A stretch of 10,566 bases of DNA from Nitrososphaera sp. (GTDB taxonomy: Archaea; Thermoproteota; Nitrososphaeria; Nitrososphaerales; Nitrososphaeraceae). The stretch is from the NCBI GenBank assembly GCA_023252395.1, contig JAJPDY010000020.1, forward strand, positions 1 to 10,566, written 5' to 3'. This document shows, piece after piece, positions 5,995-10,566 of the stretch. Below the pieces are notes generated by a model. That model did not search any database and was not told the DNA's origin. It saw only the letters and a list, made by a program, of their open reading frames with translations. Position numbers and translations under genes: made by a program. Each line of letters opens with the position of its first letter. Position 1 is the first letter of the stretch.

Positions 5995-7014
5995 TTATGC
6001 AAATGCTGGGCGCGTCTGCTGCGGCCTGACTGTCACGGTTAGTTTGAAGTAGGTGAGTATGTCCTTGCACCTGTTCCTGATTGTCACTTCTGTAACTCCA
6101 GAAAGGCTCGACACATCCCTCTGAAGTATGTTGACTCCAAGCAGCATGGAAGCTATGTAGATGTATGCTGCTGCCAGGCCGTTTGGTGCCTTGCCGTCTG
6201 CCAGCATGTGATCGTCAGTCTTGTGCGCAATGTCTATTGCAAGCCTTTCGACTTTTGTGTCGATCTTGGCCATGTTGGCAAGTTTAGATATATAGTGGTC
6301 AATTGCCGAGGCAACTGCAAGTGAAGGAGCCGGCTGTGGCGTACTTGCCGCGGCAGGTGTTTGCTGCTCTGTAAAGACGCCCATTTCCATGACCATCATT
6401 CTGTAGTATTTTGATGACAACTTTACATTTGACCTGTCCGGGTCTGTCACGCCAGTCGCTTCGACTATTTCTTCAAGTGAGCGCACCACTGAGCACTTTT
6501 TGCATGCAAGGTATATTGTGGCGGCAGCCATGCAAGCGATTGACTTGCCCTTTGCCTCATAGTTGCTCTCAAAATTGCGGTAGAGCATTGCAGAGGTCTC
6601 AACCAATAACTTGGGAAGCGACATTGCGGCGCACGTCTCATTTATCTTTGTGAGCACGTTTGAGAGGCGGCGCTCTTGTGGGGAGACGATCCTGCTGCGT
6701 ATGTGCCACTTGCGGATGCTGTTCATGGTCTCGGCCATCTGGTAGTCTATTGATTTGCCGGCGTAGTCCTTTGAGCCGGAAGCGATTTCAGTCCTTAAGC
6801 CAAAATCATGCAAAGCAAGGCTGGTAGAGCCGCTTGCCCTCGTGTTCTTGGACTTTTCCTCAAAGTCTGTAGAGTTTGATTCCCGTCCATAATCTTCAAC
6901 CTGATCCATGACAACGCAGCCGCACCTCTCGCAAATGTATTCGCCTTTGCTGTGATCCTGGATGAGGTTTGCGCTGCACTCTGGGCACTGGGTATAGTAT
7001 TCTGCAGTAGTCAT
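5995..7014 (-). CDS. tfb: Transcription initiation factor TFB (TFIIB homologue)
   Basis: 339 residues from ATG. The factor bridges TBP bound at box A and RNA polymerase, contacts the BRE and sets the start site. Seen: an N-terminal zinc ribbon with C10, C13, C28 and C31; a linker ending LALHDFGLRTEI, the conserved end of the B-linker region; a first cyclin fold at about 90-215, including the Ala-rich KGKSIACMAAATIYLACK helix; and a second cyclin fold at about 232-330, including PNGLAAAYIYIASMLL and the GVTEVTIRNR recognition helix. It is somewhat longer than the usual roughly 300 residues. Part of the extra length is an Ala/Pro/Thr-rich insert between the cyclin folds (about 217-231). The B-reader segment (about 43-65) is Ser/Thr/Glu-rich and lacks the usual aromatic-Arg motif. 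Many Nitrososphaeria encode several TFBs, so this may be one paralogue. It lies 6 nt behind gar1 and is probably co-transcribed with it. Confidence 0.95.
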   Translation of the reverse strand: MTTAEYYTQCPECSANLIQDHSKGEYICERCGCVVMDQVEDYGRESNSTDFEEKSKNTRASGSTSLALHDFGLRTEIASGSKDYAGKSIDYQMAETMNSIRKWHIRSRIVSPQERRLSNVLTKINETCAAMSLPKLLVETSAMLYRNFESNYEAKGKSIACMAAATIYLACKKCSVVRSLEEIVEATGVTDPDRSNVKLSSKYYRMMVMEMGVFTEQQTPAAASTPQPAPSLAVASAIDHYISKLANMAKIDTKVERLAIDIAHKTDDHMLADGKAPNGLAAAYIYIASMLLGVNILQRDVSSLSGVTEVTIRNRCKDILTYFKLTVTVRPQQTRPAFA

Positions 7015-7020
7015 TTTCTA

Positions 7021-7347
7021 TTACCTTGCCCTCGAACCGCGGCCAGAGCCTCTGCCCTGGCTGCGAGGCGTTTTTGCAAACCCGCCGCTGAAAACCTTGG
7101 CGCCAACAAGCCTGCTCGTCCTGTCTGTCATTGGAATGACAGAAGCGTACGGAGCGCTTACTGGACCCAGCAGTTCCACCACTTTGCCCACCCTTTTGCC
7201 CGACCCGTCAACGAGCAGCTCGCCGGCTTTCATGCCAGCACCTGCAGCGTTGAGTTTGACTATCAACCTACCACTTTTTGCCAAATGCATTACTTCCCCC
7301 ATCTCCCCCACGTTGGTAAAAGGCATAATCGAACTACTTGCTATCAT
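7021..7347 (-). CDS. gar1: H/ACA ribonucleoprotein component Gar1
   Basis: 108 residues. Gar1 is the small beta-barrel subunit that binds Cbf5 in H/ACA guide RNPs and aids substrate loading and release during pseudouridylation of rRNA. Recognised by the sequence order GEVMHLAKSGRLIVKL, a Gly-rich turn, then GELLVDGSGKRVGKVVELLG, PVSAPYASV and GAKVF, the six-stranded Gar1 barrel at about residues 15-86. The C-terminus is a basic Gly/Arg-rich tail (QGRGSGRGSRAR), reminiscent of the GAR extensions of eukaryotic Gar1. The start is uncertain: ATG at 7347 gives a 14-residue lead before the barrel, while an ATG at 7326 would give a shorter protein. A/T-rich sequence upstream (about 7362-7379) probably contains the promoter. 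tfb begins 6 nt after the stop; close gar1-tfb linkage is known in other archaea. Confidence 0.92.
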   Translation of the reverse strand: MIASSSIMPFTNVGEMGEVMHLAKSGRLIVKLNAAGAGMKAGELLVDGSGKRVGKVVELLGPVSAPYASVIPMTDRTSRLVGAKVFSGGFAKTPRSQGRGSGRGSRAR

Positions 7348-7406
7348 TCGCTTCTGTCAATTAATATTTGTATTTCGATAAACAAGATTCTGGCATCGCC
7401 CGCCGG

Positions 7407-7411
7407 AAAAA
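7407..7411 (-). terminator. Possible oligo-T terminator after srp19
   Basis: The minus strand has a run of five T residues about 9 nt after the srp19 stop, with no hairpin. Short U-tracts can end transcription in archaea, so this is a weak candidate. Confidence 0.3.
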
Positions 7412-7419
7412 TTTTTTAT

Positions 7420-7737
7420 TTACTTGCCGGCTTTTTGCCTGTTCTTCTTTTGCAGCAACTTTTCAGCGACAGCGTCTATCATCTGGGATTTTTTGACGCC
7501 TTCCTTTTTTGCCACCATGACGTAGCCGGACTTTACAAAAGACCTGCGTGGAAACCGCGCCCCGCTGTTTATCTCCTGATCAGAGAACTCGAGACCCGCA
7601 GCCTTTGCAGCCTCAGCCAAGTCTTGTACTGTGGGGTCAGAGACAGCCTGATCACGCTTTACTCTCCTTCCGTGGCGCCTCTTGAGGTTCTTGTTAAAGT
7701 AGTCAATCCACAGTATAACGTGATCGTAGTCTTTCAA
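7420..7737 (-). CDS. srp19: Signal recognition particle 19 kDa protein
   Basis: 105 residues, normal for archaeal SRP19. It binds the tips of helices 6 and 8 of 7S RNA and prepares the RNA for SRP54 binding in co-translational targeting to the membrane. Family features are clear: the N-terminal DYDHVILWIDYFNKNLKRRH, then GRRV, AVSDPTVQDLAEAAKAAGL, the PRRSFVKSGYVMV strand and the KKSQMIDAVAEKL helix. The C-terminal tail is Lys-rich (LQKKNRQKAGK) and suits RNA contact. The start is TTG, which puts the DYDHVILW motif right at the N-terminus as in homologues. An upstream TTTATAAA (7767-7774) is the most canonical TATA box in the window. Its distance implies a short leader of several nucleotides. 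gar1 follows on the same strand after 72 nt. Confidence 0.95.
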   Translation of the reverse strand: MKDYDHVILWIDYFNKNLKRRHGRRVKRDQAVSDPTVQDLAEAAKAAGLEFSDQEINSGARFPRRSFVKSGYVMVAKKEGVKKSQMIDAVAEKLLQKKNRQKAGK

Positions 7738-7766
7738 TTGCCCCGGTTCCCGTATATTTTGAGGCT

Positions 7767-7774
7767 TTTATAAA
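7767..7774 (-). promoter_or_regulatory. TATA box (box A) for srp19
   Basis: TTTATAAA, palindromic and canonical for archaea, is centred about 33 nt before the TTG at 7737. The next gene upstream ends at 7791, so this box serves srp19. Confidence 0.6.
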
Positions 7775-7790
7775 CAGTGTCGAGAGCGCT

Positions 7791-8288
7791 TCACATCTTT
7801 GCTTCAGGCCGCACCTGCCAGTGAAAGGCGTCTTCAGAGCTAAACCGGGCCGTACAGGTGTTGCCATTGAGAAGATGATAGGTTATTTCAAGGGTGAACA
7901 GGTTTTTGCTGCTTTTTGGAGGCGCAGCGCCGGTCTTCTCGTATGCTCGCGTTCCACCCTCAATCCAGTTTGAAGGAAGGTGGATTTCCCCGGTCCATTT
8001 GCCCGTCTGGCGGATATAGGGTACAAGATCGGCAGAGAGGGATGTCTGGTACTTTAGCTGGCTTGTTCCCTGCATCTTGCCAAGGTTTTCCTTCTTTACG
8101 TTGTTGACTATTGTGACCGCGGCAGACTTTACTTCTGTGCTTCCGCCAAGGTCGACTGTCAGCAAGAGCCGGCCAGATTCAAGCGAGTTGAGAGATTCGG
8201 CAGGAGCCGGCTTGCAAACAAAATCTACAGAATATGGGCAGGATGCCCTGTCTTCCGGATTGGGCCCATCCCACAGCATACTTGCCAT
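7791..8288 (-). CDS. Hypothetical beta-rich protein (165 aa)
   Basis: 165 residues from ATG, with a candidate box A 27 nt upstream. There is no signal peptide or membrane helix, so it is likely cytoplasmic. The middle and C-terminal parts alternate polar and hydrophobic residues as in beta strands, for example RLLLTVDLGG near 40-49, AAVTIVNNV near 56-64, WTGEIHLPSNW near 98-108 and LFTLEITYHLL near 130-140. Cysteines at 17, 25 and 145 are too few and too scattered for an obvious zinc site. Aromatic residues, especially Trp (6, 98, 108, 157), are spaced along the sequence. I do not recognise the family. An in-frame ATG three codons later (MLWDG) is an alternative start. It lies downstream of rps8e on the same strand with a 41-nt gap; co-transcription is possible. 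Confidence 0.8.
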   Translation of the reverse strand: MASMLWDGPNPEDRASCPYSVDFVCKPAPAESLNSLESGRLLLTVDLGGSTEVKSAAVTIVNNVKKENLGKMQGTSQLKYQTSLSADLVPYIRQTGKWTGEIHLPSNWIEGGTRAYEKTGAAPPKSSKNLFTLEITYHLLNGNTCTARFSSEDAFHWQVRPEAKM

Positions 8289-8295
8289 ACAAGAG

Positions 8296-8314
8296 AAGAG
8301 CCGTATTAGCTCTT
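8296..8314. repeat. Short perfect inverted repeat in the gap before the 165-aa gene
   Basis: Arms AAGAGC (8296-8301) and GCTCTT (8309-8314) are perfect complements separated by 7 bases. The repeat lies between the candidate box A and the start codon at 8288, and also just after the end of rps8e. It could be an operator or an RNA hairpin, or it may be chance. Confidence 0.4.
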
Positions 8315-8318
8315 AATG
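8312..8318 (-). promoter_or_regulatory. Candidate box A for the 165-aa gene
   Basis: Minus-strand CATTAAG is centred about 27 nt before the ATG at 8288, in the 41-nt gap after rps8e. It overlaps one arm of the inverted repeat at 8296-8314. Confidence 0.4.
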
Positions 8319-8329
8319 GTTGTCGAAAA

Positions 8330-8731
8330 TTATGAGGGTTTGGCTGCAGCCTTTACCAAGACGGCGTTGACTACGCCATTCTGCCCCGGCCTTGAGACGA
8401 CCCTTGCGGTGCCACTTTCGGTCTCTACAAGAGCGCCCTTGCTGATAACGCCTCTTCTTTCATAGTCCCTGTTTGCCGGATTCTTGGTAACTTTAAGGAT
8501 CTTGGATTTTGTTACTTTCTTGGATTCTTGATCCACGACGTTGGCAAACTCGGCGGTCTTGAAAGCGGCCTTCACGTTATTGCCTCTTGTCCGGCGAGAC
8601 ACTATCTGGGTAGCGCCAACAACAGCTTCATTTGGATACCTGTCAATCTCAAACTTTCTTCTTCCCCTTGATGCAACCTTGCGGCCGCCAGTCAGCTTGC
8701 GCCCTGCAAGGCCCTCTATAGACTTGCGCAT
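8330..8731 (-). CDS. rps8e: Ribosomal protein eS8 (S8e)
   Basis: 133 residues, close to the usual archaeal size. It is a small-subunit ribosomal protein found only in archaea and eukaryotes. Recognised by KLTGGRKVASRGRRKFEIDR near 13-32, then a TRGNNVKAAF segment near 48-57, KILKVTKNPANRDYERR near 77-93 and the conserved end GVISKGALVETESG followed by SRPGQNGVVNAVLVKA. The protein is strongly basic as expected. The ATG at 8731 gives the usual very short lead before the LTGG motif. A box A candidate (TTAATTA, minus strand) overlaps the stop of scpB about 31 nt upstream. So although the gene sits 30 nt after scpB, it probably has its own promoter, which would allow high ribosomal-protein expression independent of scpAB. 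Confidence 0.95.
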   Translation of the reverse strand: MRKSIEGLAGRKLTGGRKVASRGRRKFEIDRYPNEAVVGATQIVSRRTRGNNVKAAFKTAEFANVVDQESKKVTKSKILKVTKNPANRDYERRGVISKGALVETESGTARVVSRPGQNGVVNAVLVKAAAKPS

Positions 8732-8758
8732 ACTAGTGCGAGTAGGTAATTTTTCCTC

Positions 8759-8765
8759 TAATTAA
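8759..8765 (-). promoter_or_regulatory. Candidate box A for rps8e, overlapping the scpB stop codon
   Basis: Minus-strand TTAATTA is centred about 31 nt before the ATG at 8731. The scpB TAA (8762-8764) lies within it. Confidence 0.4.
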
Positions 8766-9313
8766 GACTTTTCTGGAGACTGAGGGCCGGCAGGCTTGTT
8801 TGTAGTAGCCACCAGCTTGCTTTTCATAGAGTCGAGGTCGGTTATGCCAAAATAGTCCTGAAACCTCTTTGTCGTCCTGTAGACTTTGAGCCTTCCCAGA
8901 TTTTCATGCTCTATGAACTGCATCTGCTCCAGCTCCTTGACATGAGAATAGACTTGGCTTCCCCGTATCTGCACCAGCCGCTTTGAAGTCACCGGCTGCT
9001 CATACGCAATGTACGACAGCGTCTTGAGCGCGGCTGACGGGACAAGAGGGTGCTGGGCAAACTTGCGTATTAGTGGAGTATACTCGGGCTTTAGCTGGAA
9101 CACGTACGTCCCATCCTCCAGCTGTGCAATTTCTATTGCCTTGAACGCGGATTTTGTTTTCTTTATCAAGTCGCTCACTATCCGCATCGTCTTTTCCTTC
9201 GAGTTGGTGCCAGACGCCCTTATCAGCTCGTCGACATTCAGCGGCCTTCCCGCAGAGTAGAGGGCAGCCTCTATCCTTGCTGTCACTTCGTCTTCAGGAA
9301 GGGAATCGCGCAA
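8762..9313 (-). CDS. scpB: Segregation and condensation protein B (ScpB)
   Basis: 183 residues, typical for ScpB. A dimer of this kleisin-associated winged-helix protein binds ScpA in the Smc-ScpA-ScpB condensin that compacts and helps segregate the chromosome. Seen: a first winged-helix domain at about 8-80 (EVTARIEAALYSAGRPLNVDEL, then a strand pair near IEIAQLEDGTYVFQLKPEY) and a second at about 88-160 (SAALKTLSYIAYEQPVTSKR, then IRGSQVYSHVKELE and RLKVYRTTKRFQDYFGI). The C-terminal 20 residues are polar and disordered-looking. The start is TTG; an A/T box (minus AATAAAT at about 9339-9345) 29 nt upstream supports it. The gene lies 34 nt after scpA, so the two form a functional pair although each has a candidate promoter. 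No smc gene is in the window. Confidence 0.92.
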   Translation of the reverse strand: MRDSLPEDEVTARIEAALYSAGRPLNVDELIRASGTNSKEKTMRIVSDLIKKTKSAFKAIEIAQLEDGTYVFQLKPEYTPLIRKFAQHPLVPSAALKTLSYIAYEQPVTSKRLVQIRGSQVYSHVKELEQMQFIEHENLGRLKVYRTTKRFQDYFGITDLDSMKSKLVATTNKPAGPQSPEKS

Positions 9314-9338
9314 ACTGACATTACATGAAAAGAATTGA

Positions 9339-9345
9339 TTTATTA
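9339..9345 (-). promoter_or_regulatory. Candidate box A for scpB
   Basis: Minus-strand TAATAAA is centred about 29 nt before the TTG at 9313, in the gap after scpA. Confidence 0.35.
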
Positions 9346-9347
9346 CT

Positions 9348-10064
9348 TTATTGCTGCTGTGCAGGGCTGGGCTGCGGGATAAGGGTTATCTTGACGTCGT
9401 CTGACTCGTCTGGCTGGTCAAGCTCGACTTTGCCCTTCATGGCCAGGTACAGCATGGCGATAAAACACCGGGCCATTTCTACAGGCTCCATCTTGGCCAC
9501 CAGCGTCTTGAACATAAGCAGGCCGTCGGCGCTCACTATGTCAAAAATCATGTCCTCGTACCCCTGAATTATCTGCTCAAACTTTACAAGGTACTGGTCA
9601 AAGTCAAAGGTCTGGACAGGCTCTAGCTCCAGCTGCTTTTTCCTTGGCCGCGGGTTTGCAAGCTCCATTATCATGTTCTCAAGCATGTGGAGCAACTCGT
9701 CAACCGATACGGGATATGTGGACTCGATCCTAAAGGGCAATTCTACAGGGTTGAGCTGTGGCACCGGCTGCTGGCTGTTTGGGTCGTCCAGCCCCTTTCT
9801 TTGCATAGCAATCTTTTCCAAGGCAAATATGCTTTCCACTTTTAGCCGGTATATCATAGAGGACGACACGGCGGCGATGCCGCAAATCCTGAGATCCTTG
9901 TTGCCTGTGGCGTTTATCAGCCTGAGGAACATCTCGAGCAACAGCGCCACGTCGACGCTCCAGACGTCCTTCCTGACCAAGGTTGACGGATTAAAGAGGA
10001 GGTTCAGCGGAGGCTGAGCTATTGACTTTTTAGTGTCCACTTCGCTGCCTGCTTCCTCGGCCAT
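9348..10064 (-). CDS. scpA: Segregation and condensation protein A (ScpA, kleisin)
   Basis: 238 residues, similar to bacterial and archaeal ScpA. As the kleisin subunit it bridges the Smc heads and recruits ScpB. Seen: an N-terminal helical domain at about 18-90 (PLNLLFNPSTLV, DVWSVDVALLLEMFLRLI, LRICGIAAVSSSMIYRLKVESIF), a Pro/Gln-rich linker at about 92-112 and a central ScpB-binding region rich in charged residues. The C-terminal winged-helix domain at about 150-230 contains MFKTLVAKMEPVEMARCFIAMLYLA and GKVELDQ, the usual kleisin ending, followed by a Pro/Gln tail. The start at ATG 10064 is supported by a TATTATAT box centred about 29 nt upstream. A GAGG-type purine stretch also lies just before the ATG. 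The pairing with scpB downstream confirms the identity. In Nitrososphaeria this complex coexists with Cdv-type division proteins, which is known for the group rather than seen here. Confidence 0.9.
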   Translation of the reverse strand: MAEEAGSEVDTKKSIAQPPLNLLFNPSTLVRKDVWSVDVALLLEMFLRLINATGNKDLRICGIAAVSSSMIYRLKVESIFALEKIAMQRKGLDDPNSQQPVPQLNPVELPFRIESTYPVSVDELLHMLENMIMELANPRPRKKQLELEPVQTFDFDQYLVKFEQIIQGYEDMIFDIVSADGLLMFKTLVAKMEPVEMARCFIAMLYLAMKGKVELDQPDESDDVKITLIPQPSPAQQQ

Positions 10065-10089
10065 CCCTGCCTCAATTTGCCCAGCGGTG

Positions 10090-10097
10090 ATATAATA
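10090..10097 (-). promoter_or_regulatory. Candidate box A for scpA
   Basis: Minus-strand TATTATAT is centred about 29 nt before the ATG at 10064, between scpA and the small basic gene upstream. Confidence 0.5.
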
Positions 10098-10131
10098 CTT
10101 GTTTGTAAAGTAAATTTAGTGTACAGGTTAG

Positions 10132-10260
10132 TTATTCAGTTCTTGTATGCCTCTTGTGGAGGGGCTTGTTTGGAGGGATGTCTGGCTTGGCTCTTCGCCT
10201 GAGGCGGATCTGCTGCCTTGGCGATTTTTTGTTGGCATGCTTGTTTTTCTTTGTCTTCAT
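10132..10260 (-). CDS. Small highly basic protein (42 aa)
   Basis: A 42-residue frame from ATG to TAA: MKTKKNKHANKKSPRQQ, then IRLRRRAKPDIPPNKPLHKR and a short end. About 40 percent of residues are Lys, Arg or His, almost none acidic, suggesting RNA or ribosome binding. It resembles tiny ribosomal proteins in composition, but I do not recognise a family. Third codon positions are richer in G/C than in the overlapping alternative frame (10136-10282, 48 residues, starting MPATPLLDED). An A/T box CTTTAAAG is centred 30 nt before the ATG at 10260, but only about 8 nt before the alternative ATG, so this frame is favoured. It lies ahead of scpA on the same strand with a 67-nt gap that holds the scpA promoter. 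It could still be a non-coding stretch. Confidence 0.5.
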   Translation of the reverse strand: MKTKKNKHANKKSPRQQIRLRRRAKPDIPPNKPLHKRHTRTE

Positions 10261-10286
10261 CTAAAAGTGGCGTGGCTGGCATTGCT

Positions 10287-10294
10287 CTTTAAAG
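10287..10294 (-). promoter_or_regulatory. Candidate box A for the 42-aa basic gene
   Basis: CTTTAAAG, palindromic, is centred about 30 nt before the ATG at 10260. Being palindromic, it could also be read in the + direction, but spacing to the + gene at 10357 is too long. Confidence 0.45.
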
Positions 10295-10323
10295 TTGCAG
10301 CCTAGAAGATGCCCCTGCAACCG

Positions 10324-10331
10324 TTAAATCA
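10324..10331 (+). promoter_or_regulatory. Candidate box A for the gene at 10357
   Basis: TTAAATCA is centred about 29 nt before the ATG at 10357. It argues against the in-frame ATG at 10309, which lies upstream of it. Confidence 0.45.
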
Positions 10332-10356
10332 AATACCACTCAAACAGGCGGCACGG

Positions 10357-10545
10357 ATGAATTACAAAAACCTTCCATGCGGGTGCATGATGCAGTGGGA
10401 TGACGAAGAGACGGTGCTGGTATTTTGCAACCGCCACACAGTAGAGTATGTACGCTGGGAAGGGACAGACAGAGATTTTATCAAAAAGATAGCCACCCCA
10501 AAAGGCGCCAAGATAGACAAAAGATCGCTTGTGGAAATGCAGTAG
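10357..10545 (+). CDS. Small Cys/His protein (62 aa)
   Basis: 62 residues from the ATG at 10357, giving MNYKNLPCGCMMQW. C8 and C10 (CGC) together with C24 and H27 (FCNRH) form a CxC-x13-CxxH pattern that could bind zinc. The rest is mixed: an acidic turn (DDEET), a hydrophobic strand (VLVF) and a Lys-rich C-terminal half (FIKKIATPKGAKIDKR). There is no signal peptide or membrane helix. An upstream in-frame ATG at 10309 would add 16 residues but precedes the candidate promoter. Family and function not recognised; a small single-zinc domain is the best description. It is transcribed divergently from the 42-residue basic gene, and a T-rich stretch follows the stop. Confidence 0.72.
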   Translation: MNYKNLPCGCMMQWDDEETVLVFCNRHTVEYVRWEGTDRDFIKKIATPKGAKIDKRSLVEMQ

Positions 10546-10550
10546 GAGCA

Positions 10551-10565
10551 TTTATTTTGTTCTTT
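10551..10565 (+). terminator. Possible U-rich terminator after the 62-aa gene
   Basis: TTTATTTTGTTCTTT starts 5 nt after the stop codon. T-rich tracts without a hairpin are typical archaeal termination sites. The window ends here, so its full extent is not seen. Confidence 0.4.
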
Positions 10566-10566
10566 G

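Noticed and set aside
6952..7773. Long + strand open frame of 273 codons
   Set aside because: It runs antisense across the end of tfb, all of gar1 and srp19, which are clearly recognised. Its translation is Cys/His/Leu-rich without any domain.
10136..10282. 48-residue frame starting MPATPLLDED
   Set aside because: Its ATG lies only about 8 nt from the A/T box and its codon third positions are poorer in G/C than those of the overlapping 42-residue frame. Not fully excluded.
1..10566. tRNA, rRNA, CRISPR array, IS element, prophage or defence system
   Set aside because: No cloverleaf-like sequence, regular repeat array, transposase or integrase motif was seen on reading both strands. The gaps are all short and mostly filled by promoters or small genes.

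Overview
The window looks like a stretch of archaeal chromosome, most likely from the class Nitrososphaeria (Thaumarchaeota, e.g. a soil Nitrososphaera-type ammonia oxidiser). Archaeal markers are TFB, SRP19, Gar1, ribosomal protein eS8 and the archaeal-type phosphoglycerate mutase ApgM. ScpA/ScpB, moderate GC, many TTG/GTG starts and A/T-rich boxes about 26-31 nt before starts fit a Nitrososphaera-like genome. The lineage is inferred from these traits, not from a database match. Gene density is very high and no gene-free gap reaches 300 bases.

Layout. (1) Positions 1-3948 hold mainly sugar-nucleotide genes: the 3' part of a GlmU-like left-handed beta-helix transferase (+), a UDP-GlcNAc 2-epimerase family enzyme (-), a four-helix membrane protein (-), a GalT-family HIT enzyme (-) and a 45-residue zinc-knuckle protein (-). 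(2) Positions 3949-5730 are on the + strand: an unknown charged protein, ApgM of glycolysis/gluconeogenesis, and a 45-residue single-helix membrane protein 3 nt behind it. (3) Positions 5731-7737 are on the - strand, transcribed as srp19, gar1, tfb and then a membrane-anchored double zinc-ribbon protein. (4) Positions 7791-10260 are also on the - strand, transcribed as a 42-residue basic protein, scpA, scpB, rps8e and an unknown 165-residue protein. (5) From 10357 a small Cys/His protein runs on the + strand.

How they work together. The left block could supply activated N-acetylhexosamines for surface glycans (GlmU-type UDP-GlcNAc synthesis, then epimerisation to UDP-ManNAc), with the GalT-like enzyme moving nucleotides between sugar phosphates. 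The right half is core information processing: transcription initiation (TFB), RNA pseudouridylation (Gar1), protein targeting (SRP19), ribosome (eS8) and chromosome organisation (ScpA/ScpB with an Smc encoded elsewhere). Most genes, even ones that look like operon members, have their own candidate box A, which suggests mostly individual, leaderless or short-leader transcription.

I see no tRNA, rRNA, CRISPR array, insertion sequence, phage gene or obvious defence system. The main points of interest are three small genes that are easy to miss, an unusual HPHLH active-site motif in the GalT-like enzyme, two convergent gene pairs whose stop codons touch, and divergent promoters packed into a 69-bp gap.
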